64,000 bases of DNA from Heliomicrobium undosum (GCF_009877425.1 NZ_WXEY01000013.1:19652-83651), one strand, 5' to 3'. Positions 8,393 to 18,159 are shown, counted from the first letter of the stretch. The notes: generated by a model from the letters alone, not told the origin. A program made the numbers and translations.

Positions 8393-8995
8393 TTATTTGA
8401 TGATCTGACGAAGCGCGGCGACGGCGGCCTCCCCCATCTTTGCATAACCTGCCCGGTTCGGGTGACAGTCACCCGAGGCAAGGTCAGGGAGAAGGGAATG
8501 ACCATCGGCAGCGACAAGGGCGGGAAAGAAATCGATCACCGGCGCATGCCCCGACAACTGCGCTCCCCACTGCCGCATCGCCGGCGCGAGCATCTCGTCA
8601 AGGTGATCGAGCATCAAGGCGCGAAACTCCAGGAGGCGCGTCTGGAAGGGCTCATCGCTCATGGGGCCGGTCAGCCCGATGACGGGGAGACAGCGGGCGA
8701 TGAGGATCCGCTCGACCATGTCCTGGTAGTAGCGCAGGCTTTTGGCCGGCGAGACGAGGTTGTAGGCGTCGTTGGCGCCGCCGGTGATGATGACGACAGA
8801 CCGGGGCTCCACATCGGGGAGGATGTTGATCAGTTCGCGGCGCATGTCATCGGTCGTCGCGCCGTTCACGCCCAGATTGATGACAGGGCGGGCCAACTCC
8901 CGCTCCACCATGGCTGTCCAGGAATCGTCCGGTCCGTAAGGGTATCCCCAGGTCAGGGAATCGCCGACTGCAAAAATTTCCGGATGTTTATACAT
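8393..8995 (-). CDS. SGNH/GDSL-family hydrolase
   Basis: A 200-residue single-domain protein with the catalytic blocks in order: GDSL (Ser near residue 12), Gly in NLGVNGATTDD, GGAND (Asn near 73) and DCHPN (Asp and His near 180). These define the Ser-Asp-His esterase fold. There is no signal peptide, so it is probably cytoplasmic, acting on an acyl or carbohydrate ester that cannot be specified. It lies 89 bp upstream of the DHA2 exporter on the same strand and is separated from the FliD-like gene by the terminator at 9094-9119. Confidence 0.87.
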   Translation of the reverse strand: MYKHPEIFAVGDSLTWGYPYGPDDSWTAMVERELARPVINLGVNGATTDDMRRELINILPDVEPRSVVIITGGANDAYNLVSPAKSLRYYQDMVERILIARCLPVIGLTGPMSDEPFQTRLLEFRALMLDHLDEMLAPAMRQWGAQLSGHAPVIDFFPALVAADGHSLLPDLASGDCHPNRAGYAKMGEAAVAALRQIIK

Positions 8996-9093
8996 GTCAT
9001 TTCCACCTCTGGTTGATGTCTTGGGCGGCGCCGGTCGGTTCGCCGTTCATCCTTATTATCAACCATTGACGTTCTCTTCCGCAACCAGACAAC

Positions 9094-9119
9094 AAAAAGG
9101 CCCGGCGCGAAGCCGGACC
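9094..9119 (-). terminator. Terminator after the FliD-like gene
   Basis: Minus-strand GGTCCGGC and GCCGGGCC form an eight-base stem with a short loop, followed by five T. Confidence 0.8.
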
Positions 9120-9172
9120 GTTGCGTCGATTCAGATCGGTTGATTCGTCGTATATCCTTTGATTTAGTCGTA

Positions 9173-10477
9173 TCAAATGTAGGAGTCGTAAAAACTCCCG
9201 GTTCCGAACATCTGCGGCATGTAGAGCCCCAGGTTCGCGTTTTGCTGGTAGAGGCCGAACTGCTGGCGCGAGAGACTGTACGCGCTCCCGCCGCCGTAGC
9301 GGGTGGAAGGGGCGGCCAGCGACGAGAGAGACGAGGTGGAGACGCCCTGGGCAAACTGGCCCACCTTGTAGGCAAAGCCGCCGTAGCCGGCCATCGCCTG
9401 TTCGACCCGGCTGGGGTTGTCGGCCAGGGTGGACTTCAACTTGTCGGCGTCCACCTTCAACTTGTTGCCGGAGGTGACGGTGATGCCCACGTCTTTCAGC
9501 GCGTTGCGGCTGTCGGAGACGAAGCGCTCCATCCCGCGGCTCAAGGTGGAACTGAGCAGGCCCGCGTTTTTTTGGAGCAGATCGCTCGTACCGTTGAAGG
9601 ATTTAACGAAGCTGTCGATCTCGCCGGTGATGGCCTTCGCGTCATAGCCGACCTTCACCGCCACATCGTCGGTGGTAGTCGCCTTCAGGGTAAGGTTTAC
9701 CTTGCCCCCGTCTAGTTTGACGTCGTTGCTCTGGCTCGTAAAAGCCGTGCCGTTGACGGTATACTGGGCGTTCTGGGCGGCCGTCGTCTGGTTGCCGGCG
9801 CCGCTGGTCGTGACCAGGTTGCCGGCCGTGTCGGTCAGGGAAAAGGCGTTGTCGGCGCCGGTTTTTTGCGCCGTCAAGGTCAGTTTGCTCTTCGTCACGC
9901 CGCCCGAAGTCGTGTCGACCACCTGGGCGGAGACGCCGACGGCGGCGTTGTTGATGGCGTCGGCCATCTTCTTCAGGACCGTCTTCGCATTGTCGCCGGC
10001 GCCCACATCAACAGAAAGACTCCTGTTGACGCCGTTGCCGGTGATGGTGAACTTGTTTGTCCCCGCCGCAAATCCGGCGTCGCCGGAGAGGGCGGTGGAC
10101 GTGAAGGCGTTGCCGCTGTTCTGCTGGGCTTTGGCTACTTGGGTGACGCCCACGTTGTAGTTGGCAAAGGACGCGTTCTTGGCAGCCGACCCGGTGACGG
10201 CGGCAGATCCGCCCGCGTCAACGCTCCGCTGATCAAAGACATTCTCGCCGCCGGCGAGTTCCTTCGCCTGCTTCGCCAGATCGACGAACTGCTCCCGGGC
10301 GCTCTGGACAGAGGACAGGTAGCGGTTCCGGTTCTCCAGCAACGTCGAGCCCGGCGTGATAGAGGGCACAAAGGGCGTAAACGTCGCAGCTGCCGTCGAA
10401 CTCAGCGAGTTGACCAGCGATGTCCGGTAGGCGCCGATATACCGGCTGTACCCGATGGAACTGATCGAACCAACCAT
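9173..10477 (-). CDS. FliD-like flagellar hook-associated protein
   Basis: A 434-residue, Ser/Thr/Ala/Asn-rich, cysteine-free product with no signal peptide, as expected for flagellar axial proteins. The middle has Ig-like flagellin_IN-type repeats (GTNKFTITGNGV, NAQYTVNGTAFTSQ). The C-terminal third resembles the FliD C domain (EIDSFVKSFNGTSDLLQKNA, DVGITVTSGNKLKVDADKL). The usual FliD N-terminal motif GLASGLDT is absent, so it may be a filament-cap variant rather than the main FliD. AAGGAGG eight bases before ATG 10477 fixes the start. No other flagellar gene is adjacent. Confidence 0.72.
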   Translation of the reverse strand: MVGSISSIGYSRYIGAYRTSLVNSLSSTAAATFTPFVPSITPGSTLLENRNRYLSSVQSAREQFVDLAKQAKELAGGENVFDQRSVDAGGSAAVTGSAAKNASFANYNVGVTQVAKAQQNSGNAFTSTALSGDAGFAAGTNKFTITGNGVNRSLSVDVGAGDNAKTVLKKMADAINNAAVGVSAQVVDTTSGGVTKSKLTLTAQKTGADNAFSLTDTAGNLVTTSGAGNQTTAAQNAQYTVNGTAFTSQSNDVKLDGGKVNLTLKATTTDDVAVKVGYDAKAITGEIDSFVKSFNGTSDLLQKNAGLLSSTLSRGMERFVSDSRNALKDVGITVTSGNKLKVDADKLKSTLADNPSRVEQAMAGYGGFAYKVGQFAQGVSTSSLSSLAAPSTRYGGGSAYSLSRQQFGLYQQNANLGLYMPQMFGTGSFYDSYI

Positions 10478-10845
10478 GACGACACCTCCTTCATGTCGCT
10501 TCCCCCTTGGGAGAAACGGCGTTCGCCATGGCAAAAGGAGGATAGATCCCTGCAAATTTATCCTCTCACAGGTTGTGCCGGCTGTCAATATCCGGCAAGA
10601 AAAAACAGGCCCTCCCTTCTCACTTTATTTATCGTTCGAAAGGGTCTAAGTGATGAAGGTCTATCCGCCAAAAAAAGGGAGCGGATCTTTGAAAAATCCG
10701 CTCCGCGCTGTCGCTTTCATGGGCATCGGTCTTTTGTTTCGAAACTTGCGCTTAATTCATTTCGAAGCTCGCGATCAGGATGAAAGGTATACGCAATTTA
10801 AGAGACTTGTGCTCAATTAAAAAAGCTCTTCCTAAACTAGTACCG
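10478..10845. other. Intergenic region, 368 bp
   Basis: This stretch holds the upstream region of the FliD-like gene and the terminator of the NERD gene (10670-10704). I see no further gene and no clear sigma-28 promoter. Confidence 0.6.
10670..10704 (-). terminator. Terminator after the NERD gene
   Basis: GGAGCGGAT and ATCCGCTCC form a nine-base stem around a nine-base loop, followed on the minus strand by CCC and seven T. Confidence 0.85.
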
Positions 10846-11784
10846 TCACGCCAGATAGAAGTAATAGGTGTCTTTTTTGTATCGGTCCCGCTTGAGGGGA
10901 CCGATGTTGGGGAATTTGGGCTTGTAGTGTTCATAGACCCGCTTTGCATCGTCATAGACGGCGGTGATGCGCACGAAGGCCTTGCCATCCCGGGTGGTGG
11001 ACTGTTCATGAGGCGGGAGATCGATGTTCGGTTCGGTGGGCGGTTGGGCCGGCGGTTGGCTGACGTTAGGGGACACGACGGTTTCAGCACTGCTCGATTC
11101 AGCCACCTCGCCCTTGGGCGCTGACGAAGACGGATCGGGACGCCCTTGGGCCAGTTGCACGGGCTGGTCCAACGTCGCAGCGATTTCCGCTTCTACGTCG
11201 CTGGAGACGATGGCTTTGCTGGAGAAGGCTTTGGCGACCCGCGGATACTGCAGCAAGGTGACAATCTTCTCCACCTGTGTCGGTGTCAGCAGTTCCTTCT
11301 CAAAGAGGCGGATGTAAGCGAGCAATTCCCCGGTGCCCTGGGTGACCGGCATCGAACAATCATTCGCCTTCAGCCATTTGGCGCAGGTAAAGACGACGAC
11401 CGGCCGGACCCATTCGGACATGGGGTGCGGGATGTTCATCAACCTCGTGTCCTGAAGCCACTTGCCGACCCGCTGAGCATGACGCCAGTTCTGCTGGGTG
11501 GGGCTGTCACACTTGACCCAGTTCTTCCCCTCCCGCCGCTTCCACTGATCCTTATGAGCCAGATAAGAACCTTCCCAGGCCTTCGTTTCGATCACGAAAA
11601 GCCCCTGCGGACCGACAACGATGTGATCGTTTTGGGCGAAGACCTCCGGATCGGGTTCAACCACCACATCATTCATGACCACCCAGTTATCGGGTAGCCC
11701 TTTTTTCAGCGCTCTGGCAACTTCCGATTCCCCATCGTCGCCTTTGTTCTCCCGCTTGGCTTGCTCGACGTTATGCTTTCGCAA
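10846..11784 (-). CDS. NERD (nuclease-related) domain protein
   Basis: A protein of about 312 residues. Residues 15-150 form a NERD domain: GESEVARALKKGLPDNW, NDHIVVGPQGLFVIETKAW (the D...E-x-K core of a PD-(D/E)XK-like fold) and QRVGKWLQ. A low-complexity Pro/Ser/Glu linker (about 215-260) leads to a basic C-terminal module (VRITAVYDDAKRVYEHYKPK). NERD proteins are inferred DNA-processing or defence factors; the exact action is unknown. The start is uncertain: TTG 11784 opens the frame without a clear RBS. It lies at the downstream end of an accessory cluster. Confidence 0.8.
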   Translation of the reverse strand: MRKHNVEQAKRENKGDDGESEVARALKKGLPDNWVVMNDVVVEPDPEVFAQNDHIVVGPQGLFVIETKAWEGSYLAHKDQWKRREGKNWVKCDSPTQQNWRHAQRVGKWLQDTRLMNIPHPMSEWVRPVVVFTCAKWLKANDCSMPVTQGTGELLAYIRLFEKELLTPTQVEKIVTLLQYPRVAKAFSSKAIVSSDVEAEIAATLDQPVQLAQGRPDPSSSAPKGEVAESSSAETVVSPNVSQPPAQPPTEPNIDLPPHEQSTTRDGKAFVRITAVYDDAKRVYEHYKPKFPNIGPLKRDRYKKDTYYFYLA

Positions 11785-11802
11785 GCGCTCTATAAAAAAG
11801 CG

Positions 11803-11840
11803 AAAACCTGCCGAGAAACCCCTTATAACGGCAGGTTTTT
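11803..11840. terminator. Bidirectional terminator between the MazG-like and NERD genes
   Basis: AAAACCTGCCG pairs with CGGCAGGTTTT around a 15-base loop, with T-rich ends on both strands. Confidence 0.75.
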
Positions 11841-11905
11841 GATCTATACTTTTCGACCCCAGGAGGCTGGACCCTTTGTTGGAAAATGTCGGATTATGAC
11901 AAGTT

Positions 11906-12223
11906 TCAGTCTTCTACCCGAATCAAGACGATTTTGTCCCGAAAGGCCCCTCGCTCCTCCCGCTTCTGGTCGGCTAATGCTTCGATTTCCGCCCAGGACA
12001 GACCATCGCTCTCGGCCAACGCGATGAGGACCTCCAAAATATCGGCCAACTCCTCGGGACTGCCGGAGGCGAGGTATTCCTGCATTTCCTCCTGGAGCTT
12101 TGCGAGGAGCAGTTCGCGATACTCAGCGTCATCGGCAACGCGTGTTTCCGGGTACTTGCCGGCGCGGAGGATGATCTGGGGGATGAGATCGCGGACGAGT
12201 TTGTTGTGGGAAACGGTAGCCAT
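11906..12223 (-). CDS. MazG-like / phosphoribosyl-ATP pyrophosphohydrolase-like protein
   Basis: A 105-residue all-alpha protein starting with HNKLVRDLIPQII. It carries the nucleotide pyrophosphohydrolase core KLQEEMQEYL...ELADILEVLIALAE, where the acidic E-x-x-E and E-x-x-D residues bind Mg2+. Family members hydrolyse NTPs or PRPP-related nucleotides. This short form beginning YNKLVRD is common in phage and defence neighbourhoods rather than in his operons. It lies 46 bp downstream of the helicase gene on the same strand. Confidence 0.82.
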   Translation of the reverse strand: MATVSHNKLVRDLIPQIILRAGKYPETRVADDAEYRELLLAKLQEEMQEYLASGSPEELADILEVLIALAESDGLSWAEIEALADQKREERGAFRDKIVLIRVED

Positions 12224-12268
12224 GGTGGGCGCTCCTTTCTTCCGAGGGCTGGTGCATGAATCGGCGCT

Positions 12269-14623
12269 TTATCCCTGCGGCGCGACTCTCCGCGCGTAGT
12301 AATCATCGTTCTGCCACTGGGCCTCACGCAGGAGCATCTCTTTGTCTCCGGCGGTGAGCTTAACCCATAGGGATGGATGCCACTCCACTTCTGTCAATTC
12401 GCGGCAACGGCGGAAGTATCCTTTTCGTTCGAATTTTTCAAAGGGCATCTCAAACAAAAGGTTGCGGATATCGTCGGTTGTCAAATCACGCACACGGGCC
12501 ATCTTCGCCTTGGGCGCTTCGACGGGCAATCCCTGCTCCTCCCGCTCTCGATAAAAGCGGGCAAAGCGTTCCACGAGGCGATCCACACGCACTCGCCCGT
12601 CGGGATCGGTCAGTTCCAGCATGGCCATCAACAGGACCGATTTGTAGGAAAAAACCATATCGGCCTGGCGGACAAATAGAAAAAACTCATCATAGATCGG
12701 AAGCCGTGGCGGCGTATTCGTGGCGCGCCGGATCTCTTCCACACGATCAGGCTCGAAGTAGTAATAGGTCCGCTTGCCGAGGGGAACGGCATGATCGGCC
12801 TGGACCTTCCCCTTCCTCACCCAGTTGAGCACCGTGTCGTCCGACACACCCAGTTCCATCGCCAGGCGGCGGTGGCTCCACATGTGTTCGATGGCATCCT
12901 GCCAGTCGAAGAGATCGACCACTTCGATGTCCTTCAGCCAGAGATGCAGATGGGCCAGCGCCTCGGGAAGCTCCTGGCTGAGCCGAGCCGCTTCCCAGGC
13001 TGCCCGTTCTTCCGCGATCTTTTCGGTGGGCGCAAGGGCCAAACGACCGGCCATGTACTCGCGGATCTTAAAGAGGCGGTGCAGGCTTAATCCCTGGTTG
13101 TACCAGTTCCCATTGTCGACGAAATCGACCACCAGCAGCGACTCTTTTCCGGGGGCTTTGCGGGTGCCCCGCCCCAACTGCTGGAGGTAGATCACCTTGG
13201 ACAGGGTCGGCCGGGCCATGAAGAGCACCCGCGTCTCGGGGCTGTCCCAGCCTTCATTGAGGATATCACAGGCGCAGAGCACCCGGATGACACCTGTAGC
13301 GTAGTCGGCAAGGATCTGCTGGCGCTCTGACCGGCCTTGCCGGCCCGACACGGCGCGAGCCGGGACCCCTTCGGCGCAAAACAGTTCCGCCAGGCTTTCG
13401 GCGTGGGCCACATTGACGCAAAAGATGACGGTCCGCTCCCCCGGCGTCAGTTCCAAGTAGGTCTGGACGATCAGGCGGTCCCGCTCGGGGATGCGCAGTT
13501 TCTCCTCCAGGTCTTTTGCCTGATAGCGAAAGCCGTTGAACCGCACGGAAGACAGATCGACGTTGGTCTTGACGCGGACACAGCGGATAGGGACCAGTTC
13601 TCCCAGTTCAATGGCCCTTTTCAGATCCATTCGGTGGGCCACCTGCTGAAAGATATCGAGCAACGACTGGCCGTCCATCCGTTCCGGCGTCGCCGTCAAC
13701 CCGAGGAGGAAACGGGTTTTGAAGTAGCCGATGACTTCCTTGTATGTACGAGAGGTGGCATGATGGGCTTCATCGATGACAAGATAACCGAACTGATCAG
13801 GCGAAAAATGGGAGAGGTTGCGGCTCACGTATTGGATGCTGCTGACGATCACCTCTATCGGGGAAACTCCATCGTCGTTTTCAACAGTACCGGCAGCTTC
13901 TTCGCTTTTACGCTTTGCCGGGAGATCTTTGGCTTTGCCAAGGCTGCGTCGGCCAGCGCCATCCTCTACGATGACCTCCGCCTCCGGCCAGAGCCGAAGG
14001 AAGGTATGGGCGGCTTGTTCGACGAGTTCACGGGTGTGGGCCAGGAAAAGCACCGGCAAACCGACGCGTTTTGCGTCCAGAACAGCGGTTGTCGTTTTCC
14101 CTGTGCCGGTGGCATGGGTCAACAGCGCGATCGTTTTCCCTTCCCGGCGAAGCCCGGCTAACTCATCCAATGCCGACGCCTGATGTTCCCGAAGCTCCAA
14201 ATCCCCCGAGGCGACCTCACCGGCCCGTTGCAGCGGCAAAAACTCGGCCCACAACTGCAGCATCGGGTTGTGGCCCAGGAACTGAACGAGTTCGCTTTTC
14301 ACCTGTTCCCGGCTTTGGGTCAATTGCCGGTAGGCCCAGCGATAGACCGTCCACCCATGGTAGACGAGGCTGTTCTGACGGATCAGGTCGTCGATAAACT
14401 TGTCCTTCGCCACCTGTAAGGGATCATGGTAGCGCTGCCCATCGATCTCCAGTGCGAACTTGTCCACACCGCTCATCAGCGCGTAGTCAATGCGCCTCGG
14501 GTAGCCATAGATGTCCTCAAAGGGGTACTCGGGGACGAGGTACTGGAGCTTGTCGAGGCCGAAGGTTTCGGCGAAGAGTTCGAAGAAGAGGTCTTCGGAT
14601 TCCTTAAACTTGCTTTCGGACAT
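12269..14623 (-). CDS. Nuclease-like / SF2 helicase fusion with a C-terminal HTH
   Basis: A 784-residue protein. Residues 1-120 look like a DUF559/Vsr-type PD-(D/E)XK fold (RRIDYAL, FALEIDGQRYHD). Next is an SF2 helicase: Q-like LREHQASALDEL, Walker A THATGTGKTTT (about 170), VIDEAHH, GLTATPERMDG, NEGWDSPETR and QQLGRGTRK. Near residue 585 a MerR-like helix-turn-helix follows (RRLAMELGVSDDTVLNWVRKG), then an uncharacterised C-terminal domain. ATG 14623 has AGAGGA nine bases upstream. Order and neighbours (NERD, MazG-like, DUF6884) suggest genome defence or DNA repair, but this is inference. Confidence 0.85.
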   Translation of the reverse strand: MSESKFKESEDLFFELFAETFGLDKLQYLVPEYPFEDIYGYPRRIDYALMSGVDKFALEIDGQRYHDPLQVAKDKFIDDLIRQNSLVYHGWTVYRWAYRQLTQSREQVKSELVQFLGHNPMLQLWAEFLPLQRAGEVASGDLELREHQASALDELAGLRREGKTIALLTHATGTGKTTTAVLDAKRVGLPVLFLAHTRELVEQAAHTFLRLWPEAEVIVEDGAGRRSLGKAKDLPAKRKSEEAAGTVENDDGVSPIEVIVSSIQYVSRNLSHFSPDQFGYLVIDEAHHATSRTYKEVIGYFKTRFLLGLTATPERMDGQSLLDIFQQVAHRMDLKRAIELGELVPIRCVRVKTNVDLSSVRFNGFRYQAKDLEEKLRIPERDRLIVQTYLELTPGERTVIFCVNVAHAESLAELFCAEGVPARAVSGRQGRSERQQILADYATGVIRVLCACDILNEGWDSPETRVLFMARPTLSKVIYLQQLGRGTRKAPGKESLLVVDFVDNGNWYNQGLSLHRLFKIREYMAGRLALAPTEKIAEERAAWEAARLSQELPEALAHLHLWLKDIEVVDLFDWQDAIEHMWSHRRLAMELGVSDDTVLNWVRKGKVQADHAVPLGKRTYYYFEPDRVEEIRRATNTPPRLPIYDEFFLFVRQADMVFSYKSVLLMAMLELTDPDGRVRVDRLVERFARFYREREEQGLPVEAPKAKMARVRDLTTDDIRNLLFEMPFEKFERKGYFRRCRELTEVEWHPSLWVKLTAGDKEMLLREAQWQNDDYYARRVAPQG

Positions 14624-14649
14624 TCTATATATCCTCTTTATCAAAAGTC

Positions 14650-15252
14650 CTACGCGACAACCTGCTCCCTGCCGATGATGTACGTGAGTTCCTTTTTCAG
14701 TTCTCTTAATGAATGCCTGATTCCAAAAGGTCCGACACTGTCGGCATACCAAGGCAAAATATAAAGGTATACTGGGGACTTCAACACGGGAGGCTCGAAA
14801 GAAGCAAAAAGCTGCTGCGCCAAATCTAGATATCGTTTTTTGGGTTTACGGTATGCTTGAAACTGAAAAATTGCGTGGCTTAAATCACCGATGTGGTAGT
14901 CTAAGCCGTCGCCCCAACGGCCAAATTTGTTGTAGTTGCTCTTTATGTTTTTAATGTTTTCGTTGATTTCGTTTTTAATTCCGTGTTTGTCTGTGATGCT
15001 TACCATTATGCCTTGAAACTTCGGCAATTGTCCAATTCCTAATATGTAAAGGATTCCTTCCCAGTCATCTCGCCGAAAGCCTTCTTCTATCGTCGATATG
15101 ATTGCCCTTTCTACTTCCGGGCTTCTCGCTAATAATCTCTTTTCCGTATTTTCAGAGCTCTTTATTTCTACTCGCAGGTCCTTAGAAACAGAGAATAACG
15201 GCTCAAAGCGGTGTTCAGAAGCATTGCAAAGCCACTTGTTCAAAAGCAACAT
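14650..15252 (-). CDS. Uncharacterised protein in the helicase cluster
   Basis: I do not recognise this 200-residue protein. It is soluble with mixed secondary structure, and contains EVERAIISTIEEGFRRDDWE, LGIGQLPKFQG and a Tyr/Lys-rich stretch YRKPKKRYLDLAQQLF. The DNA is clearly more AT-rich than the flanking kinase and receptor genes, which suggests acquisition. GGAGG precedes ATG 15252. It ends 27 bp before the helicase start, so the two are probably co-transcribed. Confidence 0.65.
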   Translation of the reverse strand: MLLLNKWLCNASEHRFEPLFSVSKDLRVEIKSSENTEKRLLARSPEVERAIISTIEEGFRRDDWEGILYILGIGQLPKFQGIMVSITDKHGIKNEINENIKNIKSNYNKFGRWGDGLDYHIGDLSHAIFQFQAYRKPKKRYLDLAQQLFASFEPPVLKSPVYLYILPWYADSVGPFGIRHSLRELKKELTYIIGREQVVA

Positions 15253-15318
15253 CGTTCATTCCTCCAGTACGAAGCTTCAATCATACGAGACCCAATCTAG
15301 TGAACCACCCACCGTTCT

Positions 15319-15773
15319 TTAATAACCTAATGATTTGTAGGCGCTTAACTGCCTGCCGATCTCCATCCCTTCAAAGGGAACACAAACGGTAATATCCGAT
15401 GGGAGCAATGGAATTAGATATTTTCTATACTCAATGCCTGCATGAAAGTTTACATGTGTAATAACAAATCCTCTTCTTTTCTCTTGTTAAAAAGATGATG
15501 AAACTGAACGCTCACACTACTTGCCCACTCTTTTTTCTTCCCGACACCCATGTTTTTTAAAGTTTCATCATAAGGGTCAATCCATTGGTCCGGAAGAAGC
15601 AACCCGTACTTCGCAGAAAGTATATAAACCCTATCGTAACGCTCTAAGCAGTAGGAGTATGCCTTTTGAAATAACGATGATGCAGAATACAATTCGCAAG
15701 CTTTACACGCATACGCTCTTTTTCGTTTAGTGCAACTAATCAAACCAACACATAGGTTGTGCGTATCATTCAA
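15319..15773 (-). pseudogene. DUF6884-family gene interrupted by a frameshift
   Basis: The first frame (TTG 15773, stop 15450) encodes GLISCTKRKR, ASSLFQKAYSYC, VYILSAKYGLLLPDQ and PYDETL, which is the N-terminal part of DUF6884. After about 15480 the reading frame changes, and the other frame continues the family to a stop at 15319 (THVNFHAGIEYRKYLIPLLP, VPFEGMEIGRQLS). One small indel near AGAAAAGAAGAGG would restore a protein of about 150 residues. AGGGGTG lies before the TTG. The function of DUF6884 is unknown. It could also be a sequencing error. Confidence 0.78.
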
Positions 15774-15859
15774 GGCGAATCACCCCTATTCGACCTTTTT
15801 CCATAATATTTTACTTAAGTTACGAAATTCCTTCACCGTTCTGGTATTGAAATTATAAA

Positions 15860-15911
15860 AAGTAAAAGAAAAGAACCCCCTACAGCAGCCTTTTCGCCGC
15901 TAGAGGGTTCT
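15860..15911 (-). terminator. Terminator after the chemoreceptor gene
   Basis: AGAACCCTCTAGC pairs imperfectly with GCTGTAGGGGGTTCT, followed by TTTCTTTTACTTTTT on the minus strand. Confidence 0.8.
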
Positions 15912-15956
15912 ACCTAAAAGACACCTTTCATTGTCTACTGACCGAGTTCCCTTCCC

Positions 15957-17999
15957 TTACACCCTAAACTTCCCCACAACCTCCCCCAACTCCATCGCCA
16001 TCCCCGCCATCTTCTGCGATGTGGCGCTGATGTCCTGCATGGTCGCCGTCTGCTCTTCCGTGGCTGCCGAGATGTTCTCGGTGGCCTTTTTCGATTCTTC
16101 CGTCACGGCGGCCACGTGTTGGATGACGGTCATGACGGTCTGGGACTTGTTCACCAGTTCCTCTGTGGCCCGGTTCAACTTATCCACTTCGCTCAGGAAC
16201 TGACCGACCGACTGGGCGATCTGCTGGAAGCCTTGGCCGGCCAGGTTGGCGACGCGGACGCCGTCAACGATCCGGTCCGCGCCGGTATGGATGTTTTCGG
16301 TGATGTGGCGGATCAGGGTTTGGATGCCGCCGATCCGTTCGGCGATCTGCCGGGCGGCGTTGCCCGACTCACCGGCCAGTTTGTTGACCTCTTCGGCCAC
16401 GACGCCGAAGCCGCGACCCAGTTCGCCCGCTCGTGCCGCCTCGATGGCGGCGTTCAGGGCGAGCATGTTCGTCTGGGCGGCGATGGCGGTGATCATGTCG
16501 ACGATGGCGCCGATCTCCTGGGAGCGTTGTTCGAGGGCCTTGATCTGTTCCACCGTCAACGCGTTGGTGTCGGCGATCAACTGCATCTTGGCGACGGCGT
16601 CACGGATCTTGGCGTTGCCGTCTTCCGTCAGCGTCGCCGTCTGACCGACGATCTCGACGAGGCTCTGCCGTTCCCTGTCAACGACCTGGCTGAAGGCGAT
16701 CATCTGTGCAGCTACGTCACGGGCGGCTAGCGCCTCTTCCGCCTGCGTGGATGCGCCTGCGGCTAAGGCCTGGGTGCTCTGGGACACCTCTTCCGACACG
16801 TCGCTGATCTCCCGGAAGGCGCTGTTGAGATGGCGCGACAATTCCTCCACCTTGGATGACTTTTCCCGGATATGGGTGATCAGGTTGCGCATGTCGTCCA
16901 CGTTGACGGCGATGGCGCTCTTCAATTCTCCGATCTCGTCATGGCTGTGGGCGCTGTCCTTCGTCAGCGCGTTAAGGTTCCCCGCCGCCAGTTCTTTGGC
17001 CAGCGCGGCCAGGTCGACGATGGGGCGGTAGATCAGGCGGGTGAGTATGTAGATGACGGCCATGTTAATGAGAAGCACGACGCCGATCTGAAGGGCCATC
17101 TTTTTCTGCATCTCTACATAAGCGGCTGTCATGTCGCGCGAAACGACGACGGCCCCCACTTTGCGATGCCCCGCGTCAAAGATGGGGAAGATGGCTTTCG
17201 TAAAGACCGCGCCCTCTTGTTTGACGTCTTCTAAGACCTGCCCGTCGTCAGGCAGCTCATCCACTATGCCGGAGTAACGGAAGACCGCCGGCGCATCGCA
17301 GGTCTTGTCGACCAGGACGAGGTCAGGCTGGTCGTCCCAGTTGTTCGCCAGGCCGTGGTTTTTGCGGACTTTCTCCCACTCATTCGCGTCAAGGAAGCGC
17401 TTCTGGATCAGCATCCCGTATTCATAGCCGGTCTGCTCTTTGAGGATGCTCAGGAAGTGGTCGATCTCCTCGCCCAGTTCCATGTATCCGATCAACTGTC
17501 CCTGCTGGTGGTAGGGAGAAACGACGCGCAACGCAAAGGCGGTCTTGCCGAGCTCCAAACCGGCGGACATCTTCTTTGTCTCAATGGCTTTCAGGTAGGT
17601 GACCCGTTTGATCTCGTCGTCAAAGGTCTCTTTCTGGTGAACGCGCAGGAAGGCTTTTTTCTCCGGCTCCGGTGTGTGGAAATACCAGTGGGTGATGCGA
17701 TAGCGTTCCCGCAGTTGCTGGAACAAGGGAGCGGTGGCGGCGTAGAGGGCCTCCCGGTCGCGCTGCCGGTAGAGTTCGGCGATGTGCGGGTTGTTCATCA
17801 AAGCGTCGGTCGTCGACGCCATCATGGCTACATCGCCCTGCATCAGGCGGTTGAAGTTCTCGTTGGATATTTTCAGTTGTTCCTGGCCGTAGGTGCGGAT
17901 CTCATCGTTGTACGATTTGAAGATCAAGGCGCCGACGGCCGTTGTGCTGAGCAGGATGGAAATCAGCGTGGCGATGACAATTTTTCTCTTTATCGTCAT
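15957..17999 (-). CDS. Methyl-accepting chemotaxis protein (membrane, Cache-type sensor)
   Basis: A receptor of about 680 residues. TM1 begins at [17 protein letters not shown] periplasmic sensor of about 270 residues follows ([32 protein letters not shown]). TM2 is near [18 protein letters not shown], then HAMP and the cytoplasmic signalling domain with tip [20 protein letters not shown] and [13 protein letters not shown]. Start choice among several in-frame ATGs is uncertain; 17999 places TM1 at the N terminus, with GAAGGG 12 bases upstream. The ligand is unknown. The gene is single, with its own terminator. Confidence 0.87.
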   Translation of the reverse strand: MTIKRKIVIATLISILLSTTAVGALIFKSYNDEIRTYGQEQLKISNENFNRLMQGDVAMMASTTDALMNNPHIAELYRQRDREALYAATAPLFQQLRERYRITHWYFHTPEPEKKAFLRVHQKETFDDEIKRVTYLKAIETKKMSAGLELGKTAFALRVVSPYHQQGQLIGYMELGEEIDHFLSILKEQTGYEYGMLIQKRFLDANEWEKVRKNHGLANNWDDQPDLVLVDKTCDAPAVFRYSGIVDELPDDGQVLEDVKQEGAVFTKAIFPIFDAGHRKVGAVVVSRDMTAAYVEMQKKMALQIGVVLLINMAVIYILTRLIYRPIVDLAALAKELAAGNLNALTKDSAHSHDEIGELKSAIAVNVDDMRNLITHIREKSSKVEELSRHLNSAFREISDVSEEVSQSTQALAAGASTQAEEALAARDVAAQMIAFSQVVDRERQSLVEIVGQTATLTEDGNAKIRDAVAKMQLIADTNALTVEQIKALEQRSQEIGAIVDMITAIAAQTNMLALNAAIEAARAGELGRGFGVVAEEVNKLAGESGNAARQIAERIGGIQTLIRHITENIHTGADRIVDGVRVANLAGQGFQQIAQSVGQFLSEVDKLNRATEELVNKSQTVMTVIQHVAAVTEESKKATENISAATEEQTATMQDISATSQKMAGMAMELGEVVGKFRV

Positions 18000-18159
18000 A
18001 CTCGAACATAACCCTTCTTTCATCCCTTTCATCGTATAGTGAAAGTATATTGTGTCAACAAATCCTTTACAAAGATTATTGCATCCCTTTACGAACCCTG
18101 TAGCCATGCCAGGAGCAGGTTTGCTTTCGATTGCTCTCGCTTCCTCTGATTACAACGCT

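Noticed and set aside
15470..15490. Programmed -1 frameshift in the DUF6884 gene
   Set aside because: No canonical X-XXY-YYZ heptamer and no downstream pseudoknot were seen, so a simple indel is more likely.
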